From Carposina sasakii (Eukaryota; Arthropoda; Insecta; Lepidoptera; Carposinidae), in contig CP053156.1 in the NCBI GenBank assembly GCA_014607495.2, forward strand, positions 9,982,001-10,046,000: a stretch of DNA of 64,000 nucleotides. The letters are read 5' to 3'. Positions 1 to 12,882 of the stretch are shown here, in pieces. The position numbers were made by a program, and so were the translations under genes. The number at the start of each line of letters is the position of its first letter. Position 1 is the stretch's first letter. The notes under the pieces were generated by a model. That model was not told the origin of the DNA, did no database searches, and saw nothing but the letters and a program-made list of their open reading frames with translations.

Positions 1-1403
1 GAGTATTTTAAAAAGGTATTATTTTCCAGGAATAGACTATACTTATTTGTATATTAAAAATAACAAGTTAATAATGAAAGTAATCAAATATTACACATCG
101 GTATTCTAAAAATAGAACAAAATACACCTACAATTGAAATAGGGAAAGTTAAATGTTTTAAGAATTTCGTATTGTTTTATGAATAAATAATAGGTAAATG
201 GGTCCCGTAAATAATAAATGTACACTGATGTAACATCTCCAACTGTAAAGGTATTTTCTCCGTCACGATAGTAATTTACAAAACATTATTACATTTATAC
301 TTATTACATAAAGTTTACAGTTTTATATAGGTACTTTATAAAGGGAAGCCACGTCCAGCAATGACTGCGTTAGCTCTAGCTTAAAGCAAGCAACAAATAG
401 CAGATCTCTACTCTCTACCATAAAGTTTAGTCTGTTTTCGCCGTGAAAGCGAGGGAGAGTCGTCGTGAAACATCGTAAGTAGCTCTACCTACACCATATA
501 GGCTAAGCGGCTAAGGATTAGAAATCAAATTACTGTAAGATATCAACATAATATATATTCGGATAACTACCTCCTTATAGCCTTCCAAATTTTGTGGTAA
601 AATAGCGTATTTTTAATATTTAATATAATAGAACCAAAATCACCTTCTTCTTCGTGCCCTGTTCCCATCCAGTTTGGGTTGGCGTAATATGTACTCTTCT
701 TCTATTCCTTCCTATTATCTGACATCTCGTTACTCAGCCCCAGTACACATACCTACATCCTCTGTCACACAGTTCATCCAACAGTTTAAGGCCTTTGTCT
801 TTCTCTATAATATTTATATTAAATAATTGGCGGTATACGGTATACCTAGCAACTGGTGTAGAATTAAGTACAATATTTTATTATATTTTAAGCAATTAAA
901 TTGGACAAAAGTTAATTAAGCTATCATTAGTACCATAGAAAACAAAATTGTCAGTAGGTATCGTAAGACACAACCCTATATGCACAAACACTGAAATGCT
1001 AACTTTCATCTTTCAAAGATAAAAGTGCATTTTTAATATTAAAAAATATAAAAATCACATGCAGCAAAAATGTCAGCACGGAAATGGTGTAGCACAGTGA
1101 AATATCGCGAGCAGCTGGCCTGGCTAATGAACCCCTTCATGTTACTAATACTGTGCATCATGTATAAGTAAATTTAAAAAGTCTCGCGTTGCATTTCAAA
1201 TTTAAATGTGTACATACAAGTTAGTAGAAACAAGTTGTGCATTAAAAGTTGGTGATGCAAAGTTAAACGTTGCCTAAAAATTGTGCTGAACAATTATGAC
1301 CAATTTTCTGTTATGAATGTTGAATAACCCCTTTTTAAGCGCAGTCGGTTATAAAAAGTTGTACAATTGTACATTATCATACCATTGGTAGAGTACCTTT
1401 ACC
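1..1403. other. AT-rich DNA without a recognisable gene
   Basis: I see no convincing gene here. Bases 640-790 resemble part of the repeat found again near 2095-2220 and 41235-41370 (CTTCTTCNTGCCCTGTTCCCA, then GGCGNAATATGTACTC), so that piece is an old repeat fragment. The rest is AT-rich and appears unique in the window. Confidence 0.5.
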
Positions 1404-1622
1404 TATTAGTAGACGGCGGAAAAAACAAAATGTAAATTATCCGGGATCAAAATATTTTTTCCAGGATAAAAAGTAGCCTATCCATCATATAGCAATGCTT
1501 TATCAGGTTCTTGACTACCTGTGTACTAAATTTCATTCAAATTGGTTCAGTAGTTTTGTCGTGAAAGCGTGGCAGACAGACATAAACAGAGTTACTTTCG
1601 CATTTTTAATATTGGTAAGGAT
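1404..1622 (-). mobile_element. Helitron-like nonautonomous fragment (Lep1-type)
   Basis: Shares with the copies near 48.65 and 53.4 kb a block about poor-fit wording: ATAAAAAGTAGCC near a degenerate CCCGGGATAA, then GTTCAGTAGTTTTGTCGTGAAAGCG and a terminal TTTTTAATATTGGTA. The order places the 3' end at the left, on the minus strand. The usual CTAGT end is degraded here (ATTAGTAGAC). Confidence 0.5.
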
Positions 1623-1659
1623 TTTATTGCCAGAGAAAAAATACATTTTGTGTTGATAA

Positions 1660-2806
1660 TAATTTTTTAAAAACGAAAAACCGACTTCCTCCCAAAACTC
1701 GAACTTACTAAAGTAAAATTTTACTAAAGGGCAAATATATATTGCGTTAAGCCGTGTACGAAGTTTAGGAGGCATAATATTGTCAGGTTTATATGCCAGC
1801 AAATGATTAAATAGGCCACATGACAAAAGAGAAAAAGGACTAGGCTTCGAAACTTTACTTCTGACAATATGATGATGATGATGATAATGATGACCTCTGA
1901 CCGATTTCGGTCATGGCGACCACTTCTACTCCTAGATATTACTAAGTTAGCGTTCATGCTGGATCGGAGGCACTTGAGGTAGAATCGATCCAGAGTGCGT
2001 ATGTGGCGACGATACATGCACTACGCCTCGGAGGAATATAAGAGATTTGGCAGCACAACAGCCATGTACACACTTATTTAAGCAACATATAATTACACTC
2101 CTTCTTCCTGCCCTGTTCCCAATCATTTGGGGTCGGTGCAATATGTAGGTACTCTTTTTTCATTCATCCCTATTATCCGTCATCTCGTTATTCTCATGTC
2201 TACCTCTTCCTCTATAACCATCTTACTTCGGACACGGCTTAACGCAACATATAATTTAATGACTTAACACAATTATCTTCATCTTCATAAGCCTATTGCA
2301 GTCCATTACTGGACGTAGGCCCCCCCTGCCATAGGGGGATTTTGTTACTAAAAAGTTCCACTATCTGTTTTTCGGCGGCTCCATCATCAGACCCTCGTTT
2401 CCTTTATATTATGTGTAGCTGACCAAAATTCTCTATAAAAATCTAAAAACGGACTACTCGTGCCTTTTATATTTGAGGATATCCCTAGATTCCTTAGAGA
2501 TTCCATCATCAGATGTTATGTTTTATATGTAGGTGATCAAAACGCTCAGTAAAAGTATAAAAACAGACTACATGTGCCTACAATATTCGAGGATTGCCCT
2601 CGATTTCTCCAAGATCCCATCATCAGATCCTGATATGGTGAATATGGGACCAACCTGGAAGTATGCCATGACCAACTATAAAAAAAAAATTGAAATCGGT
2701 TCATAAATGACGGAGTTCTGAGGTAACACACATAAAAAAAAAAATAAAAAAAAAAACATACAGACGAATTGATAACCTCTCTTTTTGAAGTCGGTTAAAA
2801 ATAGAA
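1660..2806 (-). mobile_element. LINE-capturing repeat with CCGACTTC/GAAGTCGG ends, internally deleted copy
   Basis: Begins with AAAACGAAAAACCGACTTC and ends with TTTTTGAAGTCGGTTAAAA, so the two outer ends are short inverted repeats. The interior matches the two arms of the large inverted repeat at 40.3-43.7 kb but lacks about 500 bp; the joint is near 1958, where CATG is shared by both sides. It carries a minus-strand remnant of a LINE reverse transcriptase C-terminus (residues [11 protein letters not shown]). Compared with the other copies it is damaged and cannot encode a protein. Confidence 0.6.
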
Positions 2807-3026
2807 GTTTTGCCTCAAAATACCACAAATTTCAGTTATAAATCTGAGATGGAGTTTTCATAATGCGTAGAGTTTTCATTGTATTCGATCATCAATTACG
2901 ATCAGTAAAGTGTCCATTGTTGCGGCGTCATTTCTTGAGGATGACGACTTCTAACTGGCTACTTTTGCCTTTGAAAAGTTTACCGCTTCCTTTCCGACAG
3001 AATTACGAAATATATATTGCGTTATA
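2807..3026. other. Short unique spacer
   Basis: AT-rich spacer between two repeats. I see no gene or repeat in it. Confidence 0.4.
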
Positions 3027-3172
3027 CAGGGTGTAAGTGACAGCTAGGCCAATATTGACATACTGACTTCAGACTATGATTCTCATGCGAAAACTACTCA
3101 ATTGTCGTATAACTCAACATAATGGTACCTATTCTGCAATTAGGTATTTGCCTGGCTCTCATTCACATCCTG
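3027..3172. mobile_element. MITE with CAGGGTGTAAGTGA / TCACATCCTG-type ends
   Basis: A 146-bp element with inverted ends (CAGGGTGTAAGTGA at left; ATTCACATCCTG at right, one or two mismatches). It is flanked by TATA on both sides, GTTATA before and TATAAC after. No coding capacity. The terminal CAGGGTG and TATA flanks recur in several other MITEs in this window. Confidence 0.6.
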
Positions 3173-6100
3173 TATAACAACATTGGTTCATACCGAAAAA
3201 TATTAATTTATATTGTTATTTATACGAGTAGCTATTACTTGAAAATTTCTGAACAGTAAAATACTATAATACACGTGTTCTAACTTGCACATGAGATAAA
3301 TTTCAGTGTATTTTCGACAGAGATTAATACGCCCACAAACATTAAGAACTAATATTTACTATCATAATAAAAACATATCCCGCACCGGCTGCGCTACAAA
3401 ACGGAAACCTCGGGTTGCTATAAATCATTAACAATATTTATAGGGGGGCATAAAATCGGAGGGTTTTATCTTTTAAGCTGAAAAATTTCATAGCGAGAGA
3501 AGGAAATCAGGTGAATGAGGCTATCTGTCATGGGGCTAGGCGAGCCGGCGGAATTTGTACGTCTCAGACACAAAATAACGGACCGGGACCCTCATCCCGA
3601 AATGTCACGTAAATCGTAACATAGGGACCGTCACTTTTATTGGTTTGAAGTCTGCATACTCTAAAACTTTCCTTCAGGAAAAATGTGAAGCTTCGAGCTC
3701 TTACCGCAGTGCTTTGTGAGACACCTTCGAAATTGGCTTAACTTTTTTTTTCTTGCTTAACCAGATCGGGTTTCAGATCCCTGTGCTGATGCGGATGCGA
3801 GTGTACACCAATCGACCGTCTACCCTATGTAGGATCTCATTTGCGATCTTGTGATACTGGCTACCAAATTTTTGAGAGGACAGCCATGTGTATATGTTCG
3901 AAATCAAATATCTCTGAATTTTAGCAGATTTGATTACCTTTCAAAGATAACAGGCAAGTAGTAGAACCGCTACGAAAATCAAAAAATCGTCACCTCTCAC
4001 ACGCTTTCTATATAATCGTTATGAAACTTTTATGCTTAAGCACTTCTCATTTCAGGAGTCATTACTCAAACGTGCAGGTTCTCTCAAATGAGATTTCATA
4101 ATTAACGTAAGCCAGGTCGACCCGTCAAGTGCATGTGAAAATTTAACGAGGAGGGCGCCGGGACCTATCTCAAGCGCCATACCAGCAGTTAATACACGTA
4201 CTGCCTATGTATTTGACGTGGAAAACACTTGTAATGTACGGTATAATGAATTTTTGTATGCTTAATTGGGACGTGAATAAAATAATTTTCTGACGTAATG
4301 TTGCTATGTTAGGCAATGTGAGCTTCCAGAAACCAGTTTACTTGTATATCTTACATAACTAAAAATTAATATACAATGCCTTATAACTTATATTGTTTGT
4401 GGTGTATCCTTCTTCATATAATAGTCATGTTGCTTTACAGTTTCTGGTCGCAGTTACATCCTTCTCTAAACAAAAAAATATTCGGTACCTAAGTTAAGAT
4501 AAATATCGTGCAGCTTGCGTTTTATCTAAACCTAAACTGACATTATCCAAAATGGAATAAAATTTTGTACCAACATTAAAACATATTTTGCTATTCCAAA
4601 ACAGACAAACCATTTCTTGGCCGCACTTAGGTTTAAATAAAATATAAGAAAATACGAGCAGAGCAGGTTTTCTGTTGCTAAAAATAAACGACGCTCATAA
4701 CTCGGTCGCAATTGCCTGCATTTCTCAACATCTGGGAAGCGACGGAGACCACTAATTAACCGGCCTGGCGTAAAATTTGGTGAAAAAACATGACTCGTAA
4801 AAAATTATTTGGCCAAAAAAGCGGGTAAAAGATGCCACTTTTATTTTTATGTTTAAATCTTTGTTTTAGTTTGTCCGGTTGCGTGGGTGTGCATAATTCT
4901 CGTAAAATAAGGCTTTTCACTGAACTGGATTAAGTCTACGATAAATATTATATATTAATGTAGGTAGGTAATTCTGCATTCTTTTGATTATTCTGTTTCT
5001 AGATGTACCCTATATTCTAAGGAAAAATCTATTTTGCTCATGAGACAGTTAGGGTGTAACATAATTTTAATTAAAAATTGCAATAAAGAATTTGAATTTG
5101 CATAAGGATATACCTACTCATAACTTTTTCTGTATAGGAGCAACAATGAGAAAAATGAGCCCAGCTCATATAACCTGTATTTCATTACCTAATGTAAAAA
5201 CAGTCTAAATTAAGAGTTTACAAGATAACAAAACGCAAGCGTATCATGACCTAATTTTCGACATTTATTAGGTAAGTTTTCACTTATGGCATTAGTACAA
5301 GTAAAAATATGGCAAGTAACAATTAGTGACATCGTCGCCATGGGGACATGGGGTAGTGTCGTATTCAGGAAGTCAAATGAATGCTGTTAATCTCAAAAGT
5401 CTTTCTCATTTTAAATATCACCTGAAGCTGTAAATATACTGCAAGACAGTATAATTTACACTTGAGGTCGGAATAATGTTTCAACATGTTTTTGAAATCA
5501 AATAGTAGGTACTCTTTGGGATGAAAATAAAAAGTTTTTATGCAATATTTGGAAACTCGGTTAGGTTAGATTCTGGTTTTATTATCGAATCTGGTTTTAT
5601 TACTCGAACGCAAACAAATTATGGTAATGTGCTGTTTATTTAAATAAAAAAGTAAATAGCTAGTTTAGTTCATATTATTAATGAGTAGGCACTTAGTTAA
5701 GTTTATGATAATTTATTTGTAGACAATAATTTCTTTTCATCTCTATAAGCGCGTATAAAAACTGTATAAAATAAAATACCGCCGGCAAAACTTCGACATA
5801 ACAGGACAATTAATCATTAATCCTCCGATTAAGTACATAAAATGAATACTCGTTAAAACTGCCCTGGGTTTTTGCTTACGGAGTCTGTAAAAATCATTTT
5901 TTATTTATTTATTTCCACATAATTTACAATAGTTAGTGCCAACAGTGTATACATAAACCATTACTGGTTTTTCTGAACACTGCAATAACAAAGGCCTATT
6001 CCATATCAGGATTAGATTAGACCCCTCAGTATTGATTAAAATAAATGGGCTCAAACAAAACACGTGCGAAAGTCCAAACATAGAGCTACAAAACAAATAG

Positions 6101-6215
6101 ATGCGCTCATAGAATTTGCAAACATTTATAGTTTTGGAAATTAAAAGGTACTCGTATGTAGAACCATTCTAACAAAATTAAATTACAGGCAGTGTTTCGT
6201 ATCGATAAATAAGTG
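3173..6215. other. Unique AT-rich DNA with conserved-element-like islands
   Basis: No gene was recognised in these 3 kb. Two GC-richer islands stand out. At 3375-3500 there is a run of ATAAATCA, TTTATAGG and CATAAAATC motifs, resembling Caudal/Abd-B-type homeodomain sites. At 4600-4790 there is a compact island with ACTAATTAA and CAATTG. They look like regulatory DNA, but the sequence alone cannot show function. Confidence 0.3.
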
Positions 6216-6219
6216 GACT

Positions 6220-6404
6220 GTATAATTTTATGAATTCTGGTTTACTTTTCAAAATATAAATACAATGCAAGAATATAATAACCAATTTTAGTATGAGACG
6301 CGTGCGTGCGGCCTGCGTTTTTGCTAACAAGAGATCAAAAATAGGGCGAGAGCGCAGGTGCGCGGGGCGGCCGTGTTGCCAGCTTCCTGAAGCGTAGACA
6401 GGCT
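6220..6404 (-). repeat. 3' LTR of the BEL/Pao element
   Basis: Near-identical to 12883-13058 from TTTATGAATTCTGG through GCGTAGACAGGC; the copies diverge immediately outside. About 185 bp, short for a BEL LTR. On the coding strand it would begin GCCTGTCTACGC; a purine-rich ACCCCGGGA lies directly upstream as a possible polypurine tract. The outer boundary is inferred. Confidence 0.6.
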
Positions 6405-6425
6405 CCCGGGGTTGAAGGATGAACT

Positions 6426-7388
6426 TCAAAGGTTATCTTCTAGAGGTAGAATGCAAAGATTGTTCCATCCTCTTCTAATGGTTCCCCTTTTCGTCTTTAT
6501 CTCTGCTACTCGAGTTACTCCGTCAACGCCTGGGTAACACTTAATTATTCGTCCTAAGGGCCAGACGAGTGGCGAAGTATTATTGTCTTTCACAAGAACA
6601 ATATTATTTAGTTTGACATCGGCTTGGTGACTCTTCCACTTAGTTTTTTGTTGAAGGGTAGCGATATAGTCTTTCGTGAAGCGTCTCCAGAAATGTTGTT
6701 TAATTGCCTCTACTCTCTTGTGGCGCTGCATCAAGCTGATATTTACAGTGTCTGCAATTTCTGGATATGGCACAGAAGTTAAAGTTCGTCCGATGAGAAA
6801 GTGAGAGGGAGTTAAGACGGACATATCTTGAGGATCCGTAGATAAAGGAGTCAAAGGCCGTGAATTTAAGATAGCTTCTATTTGAGCAAGACAAGTGGCC
6901 ATTTCCTCATATGTGAGATGAGTTGAATTTAAGATTCTACGCAGGTGATGCTTCGTGGAGCGAACGGCAGCTTCAGCCATACCGTTGAAGTGAGGTGAGT
7001 AAGCAGGTACGAAGAGAAAACGAATACCTTCTTCAGCTAGGTCAGCAGCGACATTGGACTGCGACAGAAAAGACTGTAACTCATTACATGCACCGACAAA
7101 GTTAGTTCCATTATCGGATGTTATCGACTGAGGTTTTCCTCGGCGGCTCATGAAGCGATGCAAGGCGGCCATATACGCTTCTTTACTCAGGTCCGTAACG
7201 AGCTCCAAGTGAATTGCTCTCACAGCTAAACATACAAAAATGCACAGGTAAGATTTGATTAACTTGCAACCACGACCCTTTCGATCTGCTATCAGAATTG
7301 GACCAGCATAATCTACCGTAGTATGTAAAAATGGGTATTCTAAATTAGTTCTGTTTTTAGGTAGTTGACCCATTATTGGCTGAAACAT
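6426..7388 (-). pseudogene. BEL/Pao integrase core and C-terminal domain
   Basis: Encodes the retroviral-type integrase that would insert the element's cDNA. Catalytic-core landmarks are visible: first Asp in TTVDYAGPI, second in ITSDNGTNF, and the Glu-bearing HFNGMAEAAVRS. The tail (FLIGRTLTSVP, then WPLGRII and RRGWNNLCILP) is the DUF5641-like region typical of BEL/Pao. Its apparent start is artificial: it is the continuation of the frame ending near 7357. One extra A in this copy, compared with the duplicate at about 12218, shifts the frame at about 7385. It differs from the duplicate by only a few other bases. Confidence 0.8.
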
Positions 7389-8109
7389 TTTTACGTTTCA
7401 TCCTAAAACATTTTAAGCATTTTTGGACAGTAAACCTAGCAAGGTTTCTTCCACCTAGTGGCCAAAAGGTTTGCCTTATATTTGCAAGAAGCAATTGTGG
7501 CCCGGCATGTAATAGTTTTAAATGATGTTTATTAAATATTAATTGTGTTACATGATGCTTACTACATATAAGTATTGGATGTTTTTGATCATATGTATAA
7601 GGAGAATTGTCTAATCTACCTCCTACTCTCATTACATTATTTACATCTAGAAATGGAGAAAGAGATAAAAGTCTATTTTTTGATGACAGAGATTTACCTA
7701 ATGTTAGGATATTATATTCTTCCTTGAACATTTCTTTCTGACTCTGCCTTAAAATAGCAAACCACGAGTTTTCAATCTCGTTCAAACTCAAGCAACCAAA
7801 TAGCTTATTATTATTTTTACAATTAAATATAAATCTTTGTATATATGACATAATATGAATCAGACGAGAGAGATTAGAGTATTTATGTATAAGTAGTGTA
7901 ATTGAATTTGTATGATCTTTATCAACGCTTTGTGTGAAATTACTTAATACTTCTGGTAAGTCTCGCTTTTCATGAGAGTTAGGTATTTTTGGCCATTTGC
8001 CATCTTTTAAGAATGGTGGCCCTGACCACCACAACGACGATGAGCTGATAAGATCAGCCTTCACCCCACGAGAAACGAGATCAGCGGGGTTGTCGAGAGA
8101 CGATACGTA
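7357..8109 (-). pseudogene. BEL/Pao pol: RNase H-integrase linker and zinc-binding domain
   Basis: Continues the pol frame after RNase H. It contains the integrase zinc-binding HHCC region (KHHVTQL, then LKLLHAGP and QKCLKCF). Upstream it is joined in frame to the RNase H segment, but a TGA stop lies at 8110-8112. Downstream it is cut by the one-base insertion near 7385. The stop and the shift are separate mutations, so pol could not be read through here. Confidence 0.7.
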
Positions 8110-8808
8110 TCACCATGCAGACCCAGCAGTGCTTTCGGTAATTTCATTCACGCGATTACGAATGAATGGTTTTAGGCGGTGTACAGGAGTTGACAACCAG
8201 CCCAAGACGATCATTGAGTCACACCAAAACCTGCAAGTGACTGGCAATGTTATGGAACTTAGCACTTTAGCACACAATCTTGTAGAGAGTAACGCTGCGC
8301 ATAACTCTAGTCGCGGTATAGTTGTAGGCTTTAGTGGTGCTACCTTGTTTTTCGAAACCAATAACTGAACATGGCTAGTACCATCGTTACAGAGTGCGCG
8401 CGCATAAACGCAACCGCCATACGCGCGTTCTGATGCATCCGAAAAGGTATGCAATTCAACAGCTATATAGTTATTTTGTAAAATCCATCGCGGTATTTTT
8501 AAGTTCATTAGCTCTGGTAGCTTTACCACAAATGAAGTCCAATTATGTCTTACATTCTCTGGCACTTCATCGTCCCAACCTAACTTTAAGGTCCAGAGGT
8601 TTTGTAAAATAATTTTGGCCTGTACTATACAAGGACCTACTAGACCGAGTGGGTCAAAAATTTGATTAATTACTGAAAGTATATGACGTTTAGTGATTCT
8701 GTCCTCGTTTTTTATATTAATTGAATAGGACAATATATCTGAATTCGAAATCCAGGTTAGACCTAGGGTCTTCGACGGTGAATCAGAATTATGACTTATA
8801 TCCAACAT
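8110..8808 (-). pseudogene. BEL/Pao pol: RNase H region (Pao-type)
   Basis: Contains the RNase H block with FSDASERAYGG and the later acidic position in FWCDSMIVLGWL, preceded by the Pao connection segment (DPLGLVGPC). RNase H would remove the RNA strand during cDNA synthesis. The frame ends at a premature TGA at 8110-8112 and continues unchanged beyond it. Upstream it is offset from the reverse-transcriptase catalytic part by a frameshift near 8866. Confidence 0.75.
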
Positions 8809-8859
8809 ATGTTCAGATTCGATTCGATCGCCTAATAACTCCTTTAATATTACGGGACC

Positions 8860-9048
8860 TGTTAGATTTAAATTTTCGCAAATTGAATTTCGCGGATAAT
8901 AAAGTTGAAATTACCTCCTTCGCTAAATGTATAACCTGACCTTCGGTCTGACCTCCGCTCAAATAGTCATCCATATAAAAATCTCTTTTAATAGAAAACT
9001 TTACTGATTGGTCGTCAACTGTGTCAGCAAGACTGGACAGACATTTAG
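8860..9048 (-). pseudogene. BEL/Pao reverse transcriptase catalytic segment in a shifted frame
   Basis: A short stretch that lies in neither neighbouring long frame. On the minus strand, bases 8966-8977 encode YMDD, the catalytic motif of reverse transcriptase, followed by YLSGG. Frameshifts bound it at about 9045 (one base missing) and about 8866. It is the missing link between the RT start in the gag-RT frame and the RNase H frame. Confidence 0.65.
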
Positions 9049-11376
9049 TAGCCAGATAGGGGCTGAGGCCATTCCATAGGTGACTGTATTGAGGGTAAAT
9101 ACCTTAATTGGTGCAGAGGAATCTGAGCGAAAAATAATTTGCTGCAGATGGCGCTGTTTAGGATTAATGTCAATAGCTCGATACATTTTCTCTATATCCC
9201 CTGAAATTACAAATTTATGTTGTCTAAACCGCATAATAATGGATAATAGATCATCTTGTATTGTTGGGCCTACCATCTGCAAATCATTGAGAGACAGCCC
9301 TGAAGTAGTGAGGGCAGATGCATCGAAAACTGTGCGTAGTTTAGTAGTGGTGCTCGATTCACGAATAACACCGTGATGGGGCAAAAAATATGCATGATCA
9401 TTGCTATTTTGCATCTTTTTATTCTCTGACATATGACCTAACTGTTCATATTCTTGCATAAATTCTAAATATTTCGTTTTAAAAACAGGATTTTTCTGAA
9501 ATTTCCTCTCAAGAGATAAAAAACGCACTTTGGCCATTGTATAAGAATCGCCAAGTTCACTTGGATCCCTTTTAAGGGGCATAGTGACTACGAAACGGCC
9601 TGTATCATCACGGTAAGTTTCCTCTTTGAATTTTTCTTCACAGGCACGTTCTTCACATGATAAGGAATATTTAGTGGGAATTGTATCCAGCTCCCAAAAT
9701 CGAGAAATATTTTCCTCTTGATTAATAAAATTACACAAGTGTGAGGCACTGTGTTTTTTGTTATTATTGGCACGTGCTACGTAACCGGATACCAACCATC
9801 CTAACTTTGTTTCATAAAGCTTAGGCTGGTGTTTACCTAAATCAATTAAATTATTGCATATGACATTCCAAAATATCTCTGCACCAACTAAAATATCTAC
9901 AGCGGCAGGAATATTAAAAGATGGATCAGCCAACTGAATATAAGAAGGTATAGGTATATCTTTGATCTGGACATATTTGGATGGCAATGCGTTAGTTATT
10001 TTAGGTAAAATTAGGCAATCTAAAGATTCTTTATAGTCGCCATAAAGAGATAAAATAGTTATCTTAATAGATTGTGTACTCTTACTGGTCTGGTTATTGA
10101 TACTCAATACCGTTGAGCGCGCACGGTTTCTCGATAACCCCAGCCTGCCACAGAAGTCCTCTGTTATAAAGTTCGCAGTGCTGCCATTGTCTAACAGGAG
10201 CCGCGCTGTATGTGTTTCGCCCTTGCAGTCATACACCTTTACCAACGCTGTGGATAGAAGTATATGCGAAGCGGTAGTATACTGACTGGTGTTTGTGTTC
10301 AAGGTTACATTTTCAGTAGTAATTTCAGAACCAGTATGAGACAAAGAAGCGTCAGTATTAAGCACAACGTCTTCTTGATTTGGCATAGATGTTGTATTAT
10401 CATCATGCTTATGTAAATGTAATAATGTGTTATGTTTGTATCTGCAGTATCGACAATGTGGCATAAGACACTTAGTATGAACATGCCCTGGACGTAAACA
10501 ATTTTGGCAAACCTTAAGTTCATTGACCTTTGTTGCACGATCTTCTATTGATAACTGTCTAAAGTTAGAACAATTATACAGAGAGTGATTTAATTTGCAC
10601 ATAGGACATTTAATATTTGGTTTTTGTTTATGGTCTAACTCAGTAGCTATTGTAAGGCATGATCTTGACTTTGATAAGTCCTGCTTATGTGACTTTGGTT
10701 TGTTTTCTTCAAGTGATTCCAATAAGTCAGCACGACCTCTCAAGAAAGTAAGAAACTGCTCAAGTGTTGGAGAATCAGATAATGTGTTACGATATTCCTC
10801 CCATTTCATATTAGTTGTAAAATGTAGCTTAGTAGACATCATGTAAATAATCAAAGTGCCCCAGTGCTCAGTAGGCTGCTTTAGAATAGTTAAAGCCCTA
10901 ATATTTTTATTAGTGACATCAACTAAATAACGAATAGCCTGACTTGAGTCTTTTAAAATTGACTCAATAGCAAATAATGCTTTAACATGGTTATTGACTA
11001 GCAACCTGGAATTATCATAACGTTCACATAGTAAATTCCAAGCAGTAATATAGTTTTCTTTGGTAAAATCAATGTTCTTTACTACTATCGCTGCACTAGC
11101 TAGAAGAGATGCTCGCAGGTAGTGAAATTTACTAATGTCATCTAGCTGTTCATTATCATGGATCATAGACATGTAAGTATCCCTAAATTCTAGCCAATTC
11201 TGATAGGAGCCATCAAACTTTGGTATATTAATTTTAGGCAATTGAAAGCGACTATAATGGTTGCAAGTACCACCTGTTTTTGCATCACCGAAGCTTGTCT
11301 CGGATCCTGCACGGCGCCTCGGTTCTTTATCGGTGCATGTAGCAAGGATTGTGCGAGCTGCAGCTACCAGCCGATA
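9001..11376 (-). pseudogene. BEL/Pao gag, aspartic protease and N-terminal reverse transcriptase
   Basis: One frame carries gag (IPKFDGSYQNWLEFRD), two cysteine-rich zinc knuckles (CPMCKLNHSLYNC; CQNCLRPGHVHTKC), a retropepsin-like motif LLDNGSTANFI and the first part of RT, including the catalytic Asp in ISGDIEKMYRAI. The first codon of the longest open stretch, at 11241, is TTG, not ATG. The frame stays open further upstream to about 11376, where it runs into a foreign joint with integrase sequence, so the real gag start is missing. At the other end it loses frame near 9045, just before the YMDD region. Confidence 0.8.
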
Positions 11377-12882
11377 GTAATTATTCGTCCTAAGGGCCAG
11401 ACGAGTGGCGAAGTATTATTGTCTTTCACAAGAACAATATTATTTAGTTTGACATCGGCTTGGTGACTCTTCCACTTAGTTTTTTGTTGAAGGGTAGCGA
11501 TATAGTCTTTCGTGAAGCGTCTCCAGAAATGTTGTTTAATTGCCTCTACTCTCTTGTAGCGCTGCATCAAGCTGATATTTACAGTGTCTGCAATTTCTGG
11601 ATATGGCACAGAAGTTAAAGTTCGTCCGATGAGAAAGTGAGAGGGAGTTAAGACGGACATATCTTGAGGATCCGTAGATAAAGGAGTCAAAGGCCGTGAA
11701 TTTAAGATAGCTTCTATTTGAGCAAGACAAGTGGCCATTTCCTCATATGTGAGATGAGTTGAATTTAAGATTCTACGCAGGTGATGCTTCGTGGAGCGAA
11801 CGGCAGCTTCAGCCATACCGTTGAAGTGAGGTGAGTAAGCAGGTACGAAGAGAAAACGAATACCTTCTTCAGCTAGGTCAGCAGCGACATTGGACTGCGA
11901 CAGAAAAGACTGTAACTCATTACATGCACCGACAAAGTTAGTTCCATTATCGGATGTTATCGACTGAGGTTTTCCTCGGCGGCTCATGAAGCGATGCAAG
12001 GCGGCCATATACGCTTCTTTACTCAGGTCCGTAACGAGCTCCAAGTGAATTGCTCTCACAGCTAAACATACAAAAATGCACAGGTAAGATTTGATTAACT
12101 TGCAACCACGACCCTTTCGATCTGCTATCAGAATTGGACCAGCATAATCTACCGTAGTATGTAAAAATGGGTATTCTAAATTAGTTCTGTTTTTAGGTAG
12201 TTGACCCATTATTGGCTGAACATTTTTACGTTTCATCCTAAAACATTTTAAGCATTTTTGGACAGTAAACCTAGCAAGGTTTCTTCCACCTAGTGGCCAA
12301 AAGGTTTGCCTTATATTTGCAAGAAGCAATTGTGGCCCGGCATGTAATAGTTTTAAATGATGTTTATTAAATATTAATTGTGTTACATGATGCTTACTAC
12401 ATATAAGTATTGGATGTTTTTGATCATATGTATAAGGAGAATTGTCTAATCTACCTCCTACTCTCATTACATTATTTACATCTAGAAATGGAGAAAGAGA
12501 TAAAAGTCTATTTTTTGATGACAGAGATTTACCTAATGTTAGGATATTATATTCTTCCTTGAACATTTCTTTCTGACTCTGCCTTTAAATAGCAAACCAC
12601 GAGTTTTCAATCTCGTTCAAACTCAAGCAACCAAATAGCTTATTATTATTTTTACAATTAAATATAAATCTTTGTATATATGACATAATATGAATCAGAC
12701 GAGAGAGATTAGAGTATTTATGTATAAGTAGTGTAATTGAATTTGTATGATCTTTATCAACGCTTTGTGTGAAATTACTTAATACTTCTGGTAAGTCTCG
12801 CTTTTCATGAGAGTTAGGTATTTTTGGCCATTTGCCATCTTTTAAGAATGGTGGCCCTGACCACCACAACGACGATGAGCTT
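11364..12882 (-). pseudogene. Duplicated BEL/Pao RNase H linker and integrase segment
   Basis: Bases 11379-12882 repeat 6541-8050 at more than 99% identity by eye. This copy lacks the extra A that breaks the left copy but has its own nonsense change near 12586 (TTTAAA against TTAAAA), so the two copies have separate mutations. At its left it stops inside the integrase tail after WPLGRII and is joined to gag (11376-11379). At its right it is joined directly to LTR sequence at 12883. Confidence 0.75.

Noticed and set aside
9080..9376. Plus-strand ORFs opposite the BEL/Pao and DIRS genes (also near 8000-8940, 10097, 10595 and 22509-23004)
   Set aside because: They are shadows of the minus-strand pol and gag frames and contain no domain.
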